Source of the DNA: Rhyzopertha dominica
Lineage: Eukaryota > Arthropoda > Insecta > Coleoptera > Bostrichidae
DNA: 64,000 nucleotides
Assembly (NCBI GenBank): GCA_025024175.1
Contig: QCXZ01000053.1
Span: forward strand, 5,704,001 to 5,768,000
Direction of reading: 5' to 3'
The notes under the pieces were generated by a model. That model did no database searches and had not been told where the DNA came from. It worked only from the letters and a program-made list of their open reading frames with translations. The position numbers were made by a program, and so were the translations under genes. This document shows positions 21,989 to 32,616 of this stretch, piece by piece. Each line of letters opens with the position of its first letter. The first letter of the stretch is position 1.

Positions 21989-23573
21989 CACTGCTCCACA
22001 AAAATGTACGTCCACTTGAAAATTTCGTATTTTTTCCAAAAAAGCGTGACATTATACATTTTTTTAATGAAGTAAGTTACTCTGGAGCAAAATATCATAT
22101 TTCAGACAAAAAGTCGTAAATCCATACAAAATGGCGCCCAAAGACATATGTATACCGCAATTGGCTTGCACAAAAATATACGTCCAGTCAAAGGAAACTG
22201 TTAAATTTATTTAATACCGAACAAAATAACAAAAAAATAACTTTTAATAGTCTGTGGCACCTCCGTTGCGCTGTTTGACTTGAAATAGACGGTTGTCCAT
22301 AGACGCAACTAGGCGCCTTAGTAAATCTTCTTCCAGATTGTCCCAGGTGGACAGTATCGCTTCTTTTAATTCTCGTACACTTTGGTATTGGCGATTATGG
22401 GCATAAACCCGACGCGCAAGGATTCCCCAAACGTTTTCAATAATATTTAAATCTGGCGAACGCGCTGGCCATTGCACAAGTGGCACTTGCGCGGCGGCGA
22501 ACCAGTTTAATGTGCTTCTGGACNCATGAANCGNCGCGTTGTCTTGCTGGAAACTTAAGGGCACGTCCAGGTGAGCCTCTAGAAATGGCACTAAACAACC
22601 CTCTAGCAGTTCCTGATACTCTTCGGAGTTCATCCGGGCCGATGGAAATGCCAAACGCAATTTTCCGTGGGCGCTAAATGCCGCCCAAACCATCACGGTT
22701 CCGCCACCAAAATTGCGCCGGGAAAAAATTCGCGGTTCTTTCCGCAAGTCCCTCCAGTAGGAGTTACATCCATCAGGCCCGTCTAAATTCCATTTTTTCT
22801 CATCAGACCAAATAAACTAAATTGAAAATGTGTAAAAATAACGAGGTAGATTTTGCCGCGCGAACTCCAACCGCCGCATTTTGTGAATGTCTGTCAGTGC
22901 AGGAGCGGTAAGCATGTTCGATCTTTTAATTACACCACTGTTATGAATAGTACGTCTTACCGTTTCGCGTGACACATTGAGTTCTAGCAGATTTCTTATT
23001 TCTGCACAAGAAAGCATCGAGTTTGAAGCAGCAGTCACAACACGTCGTTTTTCTAGGCCGCTAAGTTTCTGTGGCCGCCCAGGCGACTTCTTTGTCCCAT
23101 ATTCGTCAGGGTTCTTCAAAAACGAATTAATGACATCATGACTTCGATTTAGTTTCCTTGCTATCCAGCGATTTGAGCGTCCGTATCCGTGATGAATGAG
23201 TATCTCGGTCTTTTCAACCTCAGAAAGTAACTTTCCTCGTGCCATTTTAATATAAAATGACAGGATGAAACAAAACATTATTGCCGAGCTTGATCATGGC
23301 TAGGCCGATCCTTGCGCTCATGTTTAGGATACGTATCGCTAATATTAATTTGCCTGAATTGAGTTTTTTAGAACTGGACGTATATTTTTGTGCAAGCCAA
23401 TTGCGGTATAAACATGTCTTTCAGCGCCATTTTGTATGTACTTACGACTTTTTGTCTGAAATACAATATTTTGCTTCAAAGTAACTCACTGAATTAAAAA
23501 TATGTATAATGTTACACTTTTGTTGGAAAATATACGAAATTTTCAAGTGGACGTATATTTTTGTGGAGCAGTG
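21989..23573 (-). mobile_element. Tc1-like DD34E transposon E with 200-bp TIRs
   Basis: This 1585-bp element is flanked by TA (21987-21988 and 23574-23575). The TIRs are about 200 bp (21989-22188 and 23373-23573), both starting CACTGCTCCACAAAAAT and both ending with an internal repeat of the tip-like motif ACAAAAATATACGTCCAGT. The duplicated motif at the outer and inner ends of each TIR resembles the two transposase-binding sites per TIR known from IR/DR-type Tc1 elements. A single transposase gene on the minus strand fills the centre. Inserted into the DD41D relic A2, so younger than it. Confidence 0.9.
22244..23245 (-). pseudogene. Tc1/Tc3-like DD34E transposase, one stop codon
   Basis: The frame runs from ATG 23245 to the stop at 22244 (333 codons, a normal length for Tc1/Tc3 transposases). 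It is broken only by an in-frame TAG at 22817-22819. The N-terminus has two helix-turn-helix regions (LSEVEKTEILIHHGYG.., then SGLEKRRVVTAASN) with the GRPQK linker between them. The first Asp is in WSDEKKWNLDGPDG just after the stop. The central block is RRNFGGGTVMVWAAFSAHGK. The second Asp is in SFQQDNA (22541) and the Glu in SPDLNIIENVWG (22436), exactly 34 residues apart. Three N bases (22524, 22531, 22534) fall just after the second Asp, so that block cannot be judged. An ATG at 23278 would add 11 residues, but the MARGK start matches the family. Confidence 0.9.
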
Positions 23574-23625
23574 TATTTGAATGCAATATTTCCAGATAGA
23601 TCTAATAATTTATATTGCACGTTTA
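23574..23625 (+). pseudogene. Continuation of element A2 after the insertion
   Basis: Directly after the TA at 23574 the frame continues as LNAIFPDR, which aligns with the segment before NRWIG in related DD41D transposases. The match fades within about 50 bp. It supports insertion of element E into A2. Confidence 0.5.
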
Positions 23626-24330
23626 ATTGAAAACGCTTGCAGATTTTAGTAATTAGTAATAATCCGTAAAATTTTATAACATTTATATTTTAGGTTTCTA
23701 TTAGCAGAACGAATATAATACATGAAAATATGTTAGCAGTTTGAGGACAATATCAAATAGAGGGTTTAAGTTATGTAGCAATATGAGTAAAACTATGCAT
23801 AAACATCCTTAGAGTCAAAACGACCATGAAAATGGCGACTGGGGGAGTTGGCAAGTTGACAAATAATGCTATTATTTATAACCTGTATTCTTTAGTTTAA
23901 CTATAAGTTCAACTAAACCAGCAGGTTAATTCATTACAGTTTTAAGTATTGTTTCATGACCAAATTATTTTTTCATTCGCAGCTTTGTTATCTTTAGCGT
24001 CTCTTTTCCTGCAACCTAAAAATTATTACAATTTTATATTTGTCATTTACCCATTCCTTTCTAGCTTAAATTTCGAAAACTCCTAGTGCGAGTACTTGAA
24101 ACTAAGCTAGAAGCACAGTGGTTAATTCATTCTTTCTGAATCAGAAAACATTGTCCTATTATTAGACGCTATTAAAGATTGTCTTCCGTTAGTACTTCAA
24201 TTGACATTATTATTTACATTATTTATTGATCAATAAGCTTGCAAAAGGAAGCCGTTGAAATGAAATAAAATGCACAGTGCAGTAAACACACTGATTTAAA
24301 AAAAAAATTCAGTGTATATTATTACTGCTA
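23626..24330. other. No gene seen
   Basis: AT-rich sequence without recognisable features up to the TIR at 24333. Confidence 0.5.
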
Positions 24331-24332
24331 TA

Positions 24333-24766
24333 CAGGGTGTCCCTGAGCATGTGGGCAATATCTCGGGATCTGATAGCTGAGCTAAAATCATCACTATTTT
24401 ACAGTATAACTTTTTTTGATATAACGTCCGCCTACTGAGATATTCACCCCTAAAGCTCTTTTGAAAAAATTGGTTTCTCCGAAATATCTTTTATACCGCC
24501 TGATATAATTTGATGAAATTTTCGCCATTAATATTTATAATGCAGGCGGTTAGAATAGTGCAGACACAGTTTTTGTAACTGCACGGGGAAGTTGGGGGTA
24601 AACTACCCTTCACCGTTTTTTTCTCTTAATTTTAAGGCGGGTAAGATTTTTTCCCCGAAATAGGCGTTCTTCAATTCTATCAAACTTAAGAAGAAAAAAA
24701 GGTACTCTTTATTCATTACCCTAAAGTTAACCGTTTTCGAGAAAAATGCTGTTGAATTACATGGTT
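24333..24766 (+). repeat. Left TIR of element B
   Basis: 434 bp, inverted match to 26099-26532. It contains long palindrome-free AT tracts and a GC-richer block GGGGAAGTTGGGGGTAAAC near 24590. Differences from the right arm are scattered single bases plus a very few small indels. Confidence 0.9.
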
Positions 24767-24885
24767 CACATTTTCACTTGCGTCCACACGAGCAATTTAA
24801 TTTTTATAGTAGGCGCTAAAAATATTATTAGCTGTCACTCCATTTAATTTTCCTGGTGTGATTGTTATCCAACAATCATTTTAAA

Positions 24886-26014
24886 ATGGAATATTCATTT
24901 CCTGAATATGCTGACATGCATTTAGTGTATGGTCTAGCCCTTGGTAATAGTACAGAAGCTGTGAGGTTGTACGCAGAACGATTTCCTGACCGTAGGATTC
25001 CTGATCGGAAAACTTTTGAACGGGTGGATAGACGTTTAAGGGAGACAGGTGGGACATAAAATTATCCATAAAGGCATGTTTATATCAATTTGTAATTATA
25101 AGGAAAATTTGTAAAAGATAGCTTGAACGGTGGCGTCCAAAGAAGAGTACGCACAGTGGTCCTAGAGGAGAACGTTTCGGATAGCGTGGCTGCGGATCCT
25201 ACCAATAGTATTAGAAAACTTGCGGTGCAACACAATGTGTCCAAAAACACTATTTCCAGAATTTTTCAAGAACAATTACTGCACCCTTTTCATGTTCAAA
25301 AGGTACATGCTCTAAGTCATGAAGATTTTCCTGCTAGAGTGGAATTTTCAAATTGGGTCTTAGAACAGCACACAAATAACAGGGATTTTATTAGTTCGAT
25401 TCTTTATTCAGATGAGGCTGGTTTCACGAAAAACGGTGTAATAAATTCACACAATTTACATGTTTGGGCGGACGAAAACCCTAATTCCACAGTGGTTGCA
25501 AGACACCAGTTCCAGTTTCAGTCTGTTAATGTTTGGGCGGGGAATCATAGGGGACCATTTAATAGGACCATATGTGCTACCTCCAAGATTAAATGGGGAA
25601 CTCTATTTGCAGTTCCTTCAAAATAACTTACAACAGCTTTTAGAAGACGTTCCATTAGCAACCAGAAGAAACATGTGGTTAATGCATGATGGCGCACCAC
25701 CCCACTTTAGTATTGCTGTGCGACAATTTTTAAATAATGCGTATCCAAATCGATGGATAGGTCTAGGAGGACCTGTTGCTTGCCCTCCTCGATCGCCAGA
25801 TTTTAACCCTCTCGATTTCTATTTGTGGGGGCACCTGAAAAACTTAGTTTACTCTACTCCTGTAGAAACGAGGGATAATCTAATAGAACGTATAGTATTT
25901 TACTGTGATGAAATACGTAATTACGCTGCCGTGTTTTGGAGAATCCGGCACTCTTTAATCCGTCGGGCTCGAAAATGCATTGAAGTTGGAGGAGCTCATG
26001 TTGAAGCTTCTTAA
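24886..26014 (+). pseudogene. DD41D transposase of element B (one frameshift, possible intron)
   Basis: From ATG 24886 the first segment covers the N-terminal helix-turn-helix (EAVRLYAERFPDRRIPDRKTF, RRLRETG). It stops at a TAA only if 25049-25117 is read through. That 69-bp stretch begins GTGGGA, ends AAAAG, and its removal rejoins the frame at a codon for DSLNGG, matching LNGARK in element C. It is therefore a plausible phase-1 intron. The catalytic residues are Asp in LYSDEAGF (25411), Asp in MHDGAPPH (25688) and Asp in PLDFYLWG (25814), with 41 residues between the last two. One extra G in the GGGG run at 25539-25542 shifts the frame in VNVWAG; everything downstream is open to the stop at 26014. 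Confidence 0.85.
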
Positions 26015-26098
26015 TTTTTTTTTTGTAGCTCCATGTAGTTTTTAAGTGTTCTTCGTAATGTTATATTTATGTAATTATTTAATAAATACAATAATTAT

Positions 26099-26532
26099 AA
26101 CCATGTTATTCAAGTACATTTTTCTCGAAAACGGTTAACTTTAGGGTAATAAATAAAGAGTACCTTTTTTTCTTCTTAAGTTTGGGAGAATTGAAAAACG
26201 CCTATTTCGGGGAAAAAATCTTACCCGCCTTAAAATTAAGAGAAAAAAACGGTGAAGGGTAGTTTACCCCCAACTTCCCCGTGCAATTACAAAAACTGTG
26301 TCTGCACTATTCTAACCGCCTCCACTTTAAATATTAATGGCGAAAATTTCATCAAATTATATCAAGCGGTATAAAAGATATTTCGGAGAAACCACTTTTT
26401 CCAAAGGAGCTTTAGGGGTGAATATCTCAGTAGGCGAACGATATATCAAAAAAAGTTATACTGTAAAATAGTGATGTTTTTAGCTCAGCTATCAGATCCC
26501 GAGATATTGCCCACATGTTCAGGGACACCCTG
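26099..26532 (-). repeat. Right TIR of element B
   Basis: Inverted partner of 24333-24766. It starts 85 bp after the transposase stop codon, so the gene occupies nearly the whole space between the TIRs. Confidence 0.9.
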
Positions 26533-26534
26533 TA

Positions 26535-27339
26535 TATGAGGGACGGTCGCATTGTTCGAACTAATTACAAGAAGGTGTATTTCGTCTTAACAATTAATTT
26601 TATAGGTACCTAATATTTAAGTTTAGTTTTACCTAAAATTTATTTATATTTCACAAAACAAGTTTTGATCTTCTCTGATTGAAATAATCAAGGGGGTTGA
26701 GATTAGTATAGTTATGCTCTAGTTTTTTTTTAATTATCCGATGCCAAAGAAATATCAACATTTGTGTGCTGTACAAAAATATGTGCTGGTTGTGCTTTGG
26801 ATATGTGGTGATTATTATCGTTAATAGTTAAATATTCATAATTTGATTAATATTATTGTTTGGTTGTGCAAAATTATGCACGTTAAAGTTTGTGGACCGG
26901 ATGTGAGTTGTCACCTCGTGGTTATGTCTGCCAATGGAACACTCTATAATAAAATTATAATGAATCACGGATCTTGATATTGCCAAATAAAAAATATCAA
27001 CTCATCTTTTGTTAAATGCGAGAGAAATTTCGTCGAATGCGCTAGATATCACCTGACTGAGATCAACAATGATTGTATGATTAGTATACAAAAAAAAACA
27101 TGATAATAAATTGTGTCATTATTTCATAGAAGAAGTTTTAAGAGTTTTAAAGAAAATCTTGAAATAAATACCAATGATCTTATCAAAACTTCAAATCTTT
27201 CGAATTCGGCGAAAACTCGTAAAACTAATGTCCCCTAAAGACCTACAGTCAATATGATTGGCAGTCCTTGTTATAGATTGACAAAATTTTTTGCTAACTA
27301 TTTAAAACCTGGTTTGAAGGCTTCCGTGGTTGTTGTCGA
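26535..27339. other. No gene seen
   Basis: AT-rich. The last 150 bp (AAAACTCGTAAAACTAATG onward) may belong to the Penelope element that follows, but I see no coding there. Confidence 0.45.
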
Positions 27340-27529
27340 TGACATGTTGTTTTCCGGGCTGGTTCCCACGTTGGTTATTAGACCTTGACGTTTCGACACT
27401 CATATCGGTGTCTTCTTCTGAAACTCTGAAACAGTTTCAGAGCTACTTCTGAGGAAGACATTGATATGAGTGTCGAAACGTCGAGGTCTAATAACCAACG
27501 TGGGAACCAGCCCGGAAAATAACATGTCA
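27340..27529. repeat. Palindromic Penelope terminal repeat with hammerhead-like core
   Basis: Two arms of about 93 bp (27340-27432 and 27434-27529) are near-perfect inverted copies with almost no spacer; both contain GGTTATTAGACC or its complement and the string GTGTCGAAACGTC. In the right arm CTGAGGA (27449-27455) is followed by GACA (27457), a loop, TGTC (27471) and GAAA (27475-27478). This matches the hammerhead order CUGANGA, stem II, GAAA apart from one extra A before the stem. Hammerhead motifs are known from terminal repeats of Penelope-like elements. The left arm has the same string with CAGAAGA in place of CTGAnGA. Whether either arm folds into a full three-stem ribozyme was not tested. 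Confidence 0.6.
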
Positions 27530-28258
27530 TATTTAAAACCTTATGCAGGAAAAACCAGTAGTTTCGTCAAGAATTCTTCAGACTTTATTAACGTTATAAA
27601 AGGTTTCAGTATTTCAGAAGCTGATATTTTAGTTAGTTTTGACGTGGTATCTTTATTTACGAAAGTACCCATACCTGAAGCGATAGATATCATCAAATCC
27701 AAACCTAATAGAGATCCCCTAGGTGACACTATAGTCAGATTATCTAAAGACTGTTTAATATCAACTTATTTCTTATGGAACGGTATTTTTTATGAACAAA
27801 AATCAGGTTGTGTAATGGTTCACCTCTAAGTCCTATAGTGACCAATTTGTTTATGGAAAATTTTGAAGAGGTAGCGATCAACAATTTTGAGTTTAAGCCA
27901 AAATGTTTGTATGTAGATGATACTTTTGTTATTTGGCCCCACATTAGGTAGATTTCTAAAACATATCAACAGACAAAGTCCTGACAAAATTTACTATGGA
28001 ATTAGAAAGCAATGGTAGTTTACCTTTCTTGGATATCCAAATACTGGACAATTAGCAGACAAGGTTTGCAGACAACCAACACACACAGATAGATATTTAC
28101 ATGCCACATCTCACCACCCTCCCACTCAAAATGATAGTCTTATAAGGACGTTGTTTGTTAGAGCACAAAGAATTTCAGACGAAAGTTCTTTACAAAAAGA
28201 AATATATCATCTTAAAACAGCGCTAGTGAGAAATGCTTATAGCAATAGGAATATTTGA
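27500..28258 (+). pseudogene. Penelope-like element reverse transcriptase relic
   Basis: The reading contains DILVSFDVVSLFTKVPIPEA (RT motif A region) and STYFLWNGIFYEQKSG. After a one-base deletion near 27817 it continues as GSPLSPIVTNLFMENFEE and the catalytic YVDD (27910-27921) in YVDDTFVIWPH. Later frames contain SNGSLPFLDIQ and a QPTHTDRYLHATSHHPPTQ string, ending with LQKEIYHLKTALVRNAYSNRN near 28250. These are diagnostic of Penelope RTs. The GIY-YIG endonuclease that should follow is absent. Several frameshifts make it non-functional. The palindromic terminal repeat lies directly upstream. Confidence 0.8.
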
Positions 28259-28433
28259 TCAATTTTTAATAAAAGATATAATATTAATAATTTTTTGTGA
28301 GTGACAGCGATCCTTCCAAAAATACGTATTATCTAAATACTTAATTAATTGCTTACGTCCCTACCTGATTAACGCACGTTCCTATATATGTTGAATTATT
28401 CACTATGGAAAATTCCTGCTTTGCCCCTCCCCC
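28259..28433. other. No gene seen
   Basis: Short AT-rich spacer between the Penelope relic and the next open frame. Confidence 0.5.
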
Positions 28434-28865
28434 TTAGGCAAAAAGCTGTCCGCCCATGCCAATATTTCCTTGTTTTAGTAACAAAACTTTGTTTAATTTT
28501 TGCTTGAAATCTGTATTGTTTTGTACAAATTCTGCATGGTCCATTAAAGGCAGTNATGTACAATCAATTAATTTAATTTTATTTAAATGCAAACTAAACA
28601 ATTTGTTTTGTCCTTCTAAGACTGTCAGTGGTAAATTGCGATGGTAGCAACTTTTGACTGGAGTCATAGGCAAAACAGCCAAAGTAAACTTTGTGTCTCC
28701 GCTTGGCGCAATACTAATCAGTCTCAAAACACACGCAACAAAGACCCCGACATTTGATAGCACTTTATTCTCATTACCAGACAAAAAGGTACACGCATTT
28801 CCATTAAGAAGCGAAATCTGTCGGAACGAGTCGCCGACTGACCTTATTCGAGCCACCAGCAGCAT
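28434..28865 (-). CDS. Unidentified 143-codon ORF
   Basis: Minus-strand frame from ATG 28865 to TAA 28434, about 143 codons, interrupted only by an N at 28555 that could make a stop (TNA). It is one of the longer open frames not explained by a known element here. The middle part (NVGVFVACVLRLISIAPSG, LTVLEGQNKLFSLHLNKIKL) looks like folded protein with alternating hydrophobic residues, and the codons are not skewed as in random AT-rich frames. I recognise no domain, no signal peptide and no catalytic motif. It might be one exon of a host gene or part of an element I cannot name. The upstream 28866-29170 region is GC-richer and could belong to the same unit. Confidence 0.35.
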   Translation of the reverse strand: MLLVARIRSVGDSFRQISLLNGNACTFLSGNENKVLSNVGVFVACVLRLISIAPSGDTKFTLAVLPMTPVKSCYHRNLPLTVLEGQNKLFSLHLNKIKLIDCTXLPLMDHAEFVQNNTDFKQKLNKVLLLKQGNIGMGGQLFA

Positions 28866-31273
28866 GATGCATTCTTCATTATCTAACGAGCCGGCTTTTG
28901 CTAGCTCACGTTGCCGTACACGTTGTTACATAAAACATTCATTACATATCACCGTCAACGAACGAGTGCATTGCGGCCCACAAAAAAGTAATCTGCTTGA
29001 ATACCTCTCCGTACGCATGTCCCACTTTCCTGAGTCGATTTGGGCTGCTCGCTCGAGAAGTTAAAATATGGAACGGGTTTTTTTCAGCGAGGCAAGTGCA
29101 CGGCGGCTTAACCTTCACTAGAGTAACTGTATCGATACGAAGGACAAGATGTAATTGTATACACATGTTTATTGTGAAATATAGATAGGATACTGGAAGG
29201 CACCTGTGCGGACTTACTGGTTACTGATGACTTTCATACCACACGGCACCTCGCACTTCTTAAGGTACACAGCAAGGAAGGACAGGCCCAGTCCCAAATT
29301 TGTCGTGATTAATATAACGACTATAATTGTTAGTCTGCTCAACCATTTCGTTATCATTTACATGTGCGCGAAGTATATGACATTTACTGTCAGGTAAGTG
29401 TCAGAACATCAGACAAAATAGTTCACTGTTCAACATCAGCTCTTAAAATCAGAGACCTGCACTTTTCTGGCCGAAAAGATGTACAACCGTAAGTGCAAAA
29501 ATAGAATCTCCTCATCGTCCGAAACACAGAGCCTAAGAACTCCCGGTTATTCGGGATGGCATAGAAGAGGAAGCAACTTCCTCTCGTCAAAAGTGCATTG
29601 ATAGACATAGAGTCAGAATTGTTTACAGTAGTTCGAAAACAAATCAAAAATTTTAACCAGTGACTAGTGATATATTATCCCCACTAGAAAACAGACTTAT
29701 CTGAAATATTCTTAGTATTTTTGGTATTCGATAGCGATGGCATTTATGACATTGTAGGCATTCAATGTAAATGCTGATGTTTTGTTCAGCACAGTAATTC
29801 TCTCAAACTTATTTGTGGGTTTTCCACTATTGAACCCAGCACTATAATTTTATTTTCTTATGCTAAAATTGTGGCTCTTCCAATTTGTCGTTGATATTCC
29901 ACATTCCCTAAAATACAAAATCTTTCCAAGAATTGCTGGAAACTTAGTTCGCGTTGGTATGTTATAAATGGGAAACATTTCTGGTAAACTGGAAAAGATC
30001 AGAAGATGTCATTCTATTTCAGAAAAATTAAGTTATTTGCATTTGAATGTTTGAAAGAAAGACAGTTCAAGAAATAAGTTTCCTTCGTTACTAAATTTCA
30101 AATCCTTAATGCTTTTGATAGTATTTTTCATGCTCTTCATAGAGGCACTTTAGTTTAATAATAATAATTGATCTCTTTTCACAAAATGACGAATAACTTA
30201 ATACTGATGTATTTTAAATAAATCTTTTGCCTGTTACATAAAATTGCTATTATCTACTGTTCACGGAGTTTTTTTAGTGCTTAACAGGTGAAAAAAAACA
30301 TAAATCGTTTCTTTAATACAATCTGGAATTTTGCACTTGTTCGGCATGATTATTATTTACTTATGCGTTTCTCAAATGTAAACATCTACGCAAGAGAATT
30401 ATGGATACGTATCCGTACCAAGGCAAATATTTATTTTCGTACTTAAGGCCCTTTGAATATAGAGCTCTGTTTTACTGCTAAAGCTTATTCGATATAATAC
30501 CTATTGGCACCGATAGATGATACTGTTTAAGGTAGTACGGCTCAGAATGCACCCCAAAATGAAGAGAAAGACGTATCCTTGTCGAATAAAAACAAAGTTA
30601 ATCTGCATTTCTGGTACAATTGGAATGGTCTTAAATAATTGTAATCAAAAATCTGTATGAATCAGTCTTCCTGTTTTCAATCGTTACAGCTCTATACGTA
30701 TATTGCATATAATTTAAACACCAGTCAGTACATAATATTGAAAAGTTTTAGACCACACCCCCATTACGCAAAATCGATTTTTTTTGGTATTGTTAAGTGC
30801 GTAGCACAAATATCGAAAAGTACCATCTGGTCAAAACTCTACGGACGGACGGACGAAAAATCGAACATATTAGAGGTTCATAAGGAATGCAATAATGTAT
30901 TAAAAATAGAATGTTTTGTTTACAAAAGAACCCACTATCTTTGAAAATAAATTTAGATCATAGTATATATCTTTAAACTCGTAGGTTATATTTATAGAAG
31001 GAATACGTTTGTTTAGGCTACCCTATATACTGCAGGTAATTTAAACGAAAAGCCATAAAATACGTACGTCTCATTCAAATTAAATCTTAAAAATTTTCAT
31101 TAACGGTAATGGCAACTAAAGGATGCTCTTAACGGCTAACTCCATTAATATTTCATGGTATGCAAATTTTCATTATCTTTAAGATTCTATTGTGTTACTC
31201 TCAGACGTCAGCTAAAGGTACCATTATTTTGTGTCTTCTCCACTGCTACATATTTTCGGTGTTTCTCGAAATC
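28866..31273. other. No gene seen; GC-richer start
   Basis: 28866-29110 has higher GC than its surroundings with overlapping frames on both strands and no family match. The remainder is AT-rich. A tetranucleotide-like ACGGACGGACGGACG occurs at about 30840. Confidence 0.4.
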
Positions 31274-31281
31274 AGTGACAT

Positions 31282-32608
31282 CAGGAGCGCCAGCTTTTAG
31301 AAAACCTGGTGGGTGCTCATGCTAACATAATCGTGAAAATAGTATCTATGAATCCGTCCAATAGAGCTCAATATAGGTACACATGCAATATAACAGAAAT
31401 ATGTATGATATAAATAGAAAGATACGTAAGAGGAAAAAAATAAGTACAAAAATGCTAGATTTGTCCTAGTGCCTTTGTTGGTACCAGCATTAGTCATCGA
31501 CAAACTTTTTTATGAAAGAAACTGTGTTCAATTCACTACAGAACGAGAGGTAGAATGTGGAGTACTCTTTTTTGAAACCAAAGATATACGAAAAAATTAT
31601 AAAATAATACTGTATTGGTAACGGAAACCAACCTCATCGGGGAGGTATATAAACTACGTCTCAAATCATTCGACACAAGTTAAAATAAACTTTGTAAAAC
31701 ATATGAAACATAGAATTATTAAAATAAAATATTCACAATTTATTGAAAAAAATTTTTAAAATTAGAAAATTTACTAATACACAATTCATACCCGAGAGCG
31801 TTGATAAATAAAATCTTCTATTCTACTACTGATTTATCAACACTTCATGTAACGCAAACACAGCTAACGGTAGTATGCAGAGTGACGTGGGGCAGAGGGT
31901 AAATCATGATCCTATGGTTGACAAAAACCTACAAACAGTAGATCATAGAATGTATGTATCCCTACCAAACATTACTGGATTGACAACAAAATTATTCAGA
32001 ACGTTTAAAAAATGAAAACATAAAAATTACAATTGAGAACAAGAAGCATGGCTCAACCCTACTCGCAACACTAAAATCAAAAATACCTGCAAAATATCAT
32101 GCAAATGTTCTATAATATATGTTTGGAATGTGAGGATTATGAAGGGAAGTACACATAGGATAGTATCACAATGGATGGTTAATAGATTGGCCGTCTACAA
32201 AAGTGATATAACTAAACAAAGGGATAGATGCTCACTTACTGAACACATGCACATCATATTAAGTGGGATAATGTGAAAATTTAGGATAAAGAAAGTAATA
32301 CAAACAAGAGATTAATACTTGAAATGGTTCACATAAACAAAATTCCAATATAATAAATAAAAAAATCAGATATTAAAAAACTGAGCAACATTTCCACGTA
32401 CTTGCTTTCACAAGAAATTCTAAAACAAGGCTGGGTGGGCTTGAATCATCTGACAGCACTGTAGACGCTCTAATTTGATAAATTTGACAAAAAATTCTTT
32501 TTTATATCTGTGATAAGTCAGTTTGAATTTATGGTACATGTGTTGAAGCCTATTTGGTCGTGGGTGCTCCGCACCCACAATTTACTTCTCGTGGAGTCGG
32601 CGCCCCTG
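31282..32608. mobile_element. hAT-type element with 8-bp target duplication
   Basis: AGTGACAT occurs directly on both sides (31274-31281 and 32609-32616). Between them the ends are inverted: CAGGAGCGCC at the left and CAGGGGCGCC (complement) at the right. Subterminal GGTGGGTGCTC and GTGGGTGCGG words, about 30-35 bases from the two ends, are also in mirror orientation. An exact 8-bp duplication with CAG-starting short TIRs is the hAT signature. No hAT transposase is visible; instead the interior carries a Penelope endonuclease fragment (31930-32430). The right subterminal region holds a hairpin, GTGGGTGC and GCACCCAC, at about 32559-32577. Confidence 0.75.
31930..32430 (+). pseudogene. Penelope GIY-YIG endonuclease-region relic
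   Basis: In plus frames the string MYVSLPNITGLTTKLFRTF resembles the linker preceding the Penelope endonuclease. NVLYNICLECEDYEGKY looks like the start of the GIY-YIG domain (the usual Cys-rich C..C..YIG segment). QWMVNRLAVYKSDI, RCSLTEHMH and DNVKILDKESNTNKRLILEM then follow in the family order (R, H/E and N positions). Multiple frameshifts and in-frame stops interrupt it. It differs clearly from the Penelope fragments at 27.5 kb and 53.7 kb, so it is probably a separate lineage. It lies within the hAT-bounded segment. Confidence 0.6.
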
Positions 32609-32616
32609 AGTGACAT

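Larger units (their letters stand above)
24333..26532 (+). mobile_element. DD41D IS630/mariner-type transposon B, near intact
   Basis: The 2200-bp element has two highly similar 434-bp TIRs (24333-24766 and 26099-26532), tip CAGGGTGTCCCTGAGCATGT, flanked by TA on both sides (24331-24332, 26533-26534). One transposase gene lies between. The catalytic spacing places it in the DD41D group of IS630/Tc1/mariner elements (the class to which rosa was assigned). It is the best-preserved element in the window: the TIRs differ at only scattered positions, and the gene has one clear frameshift. Confidence 0.9.
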
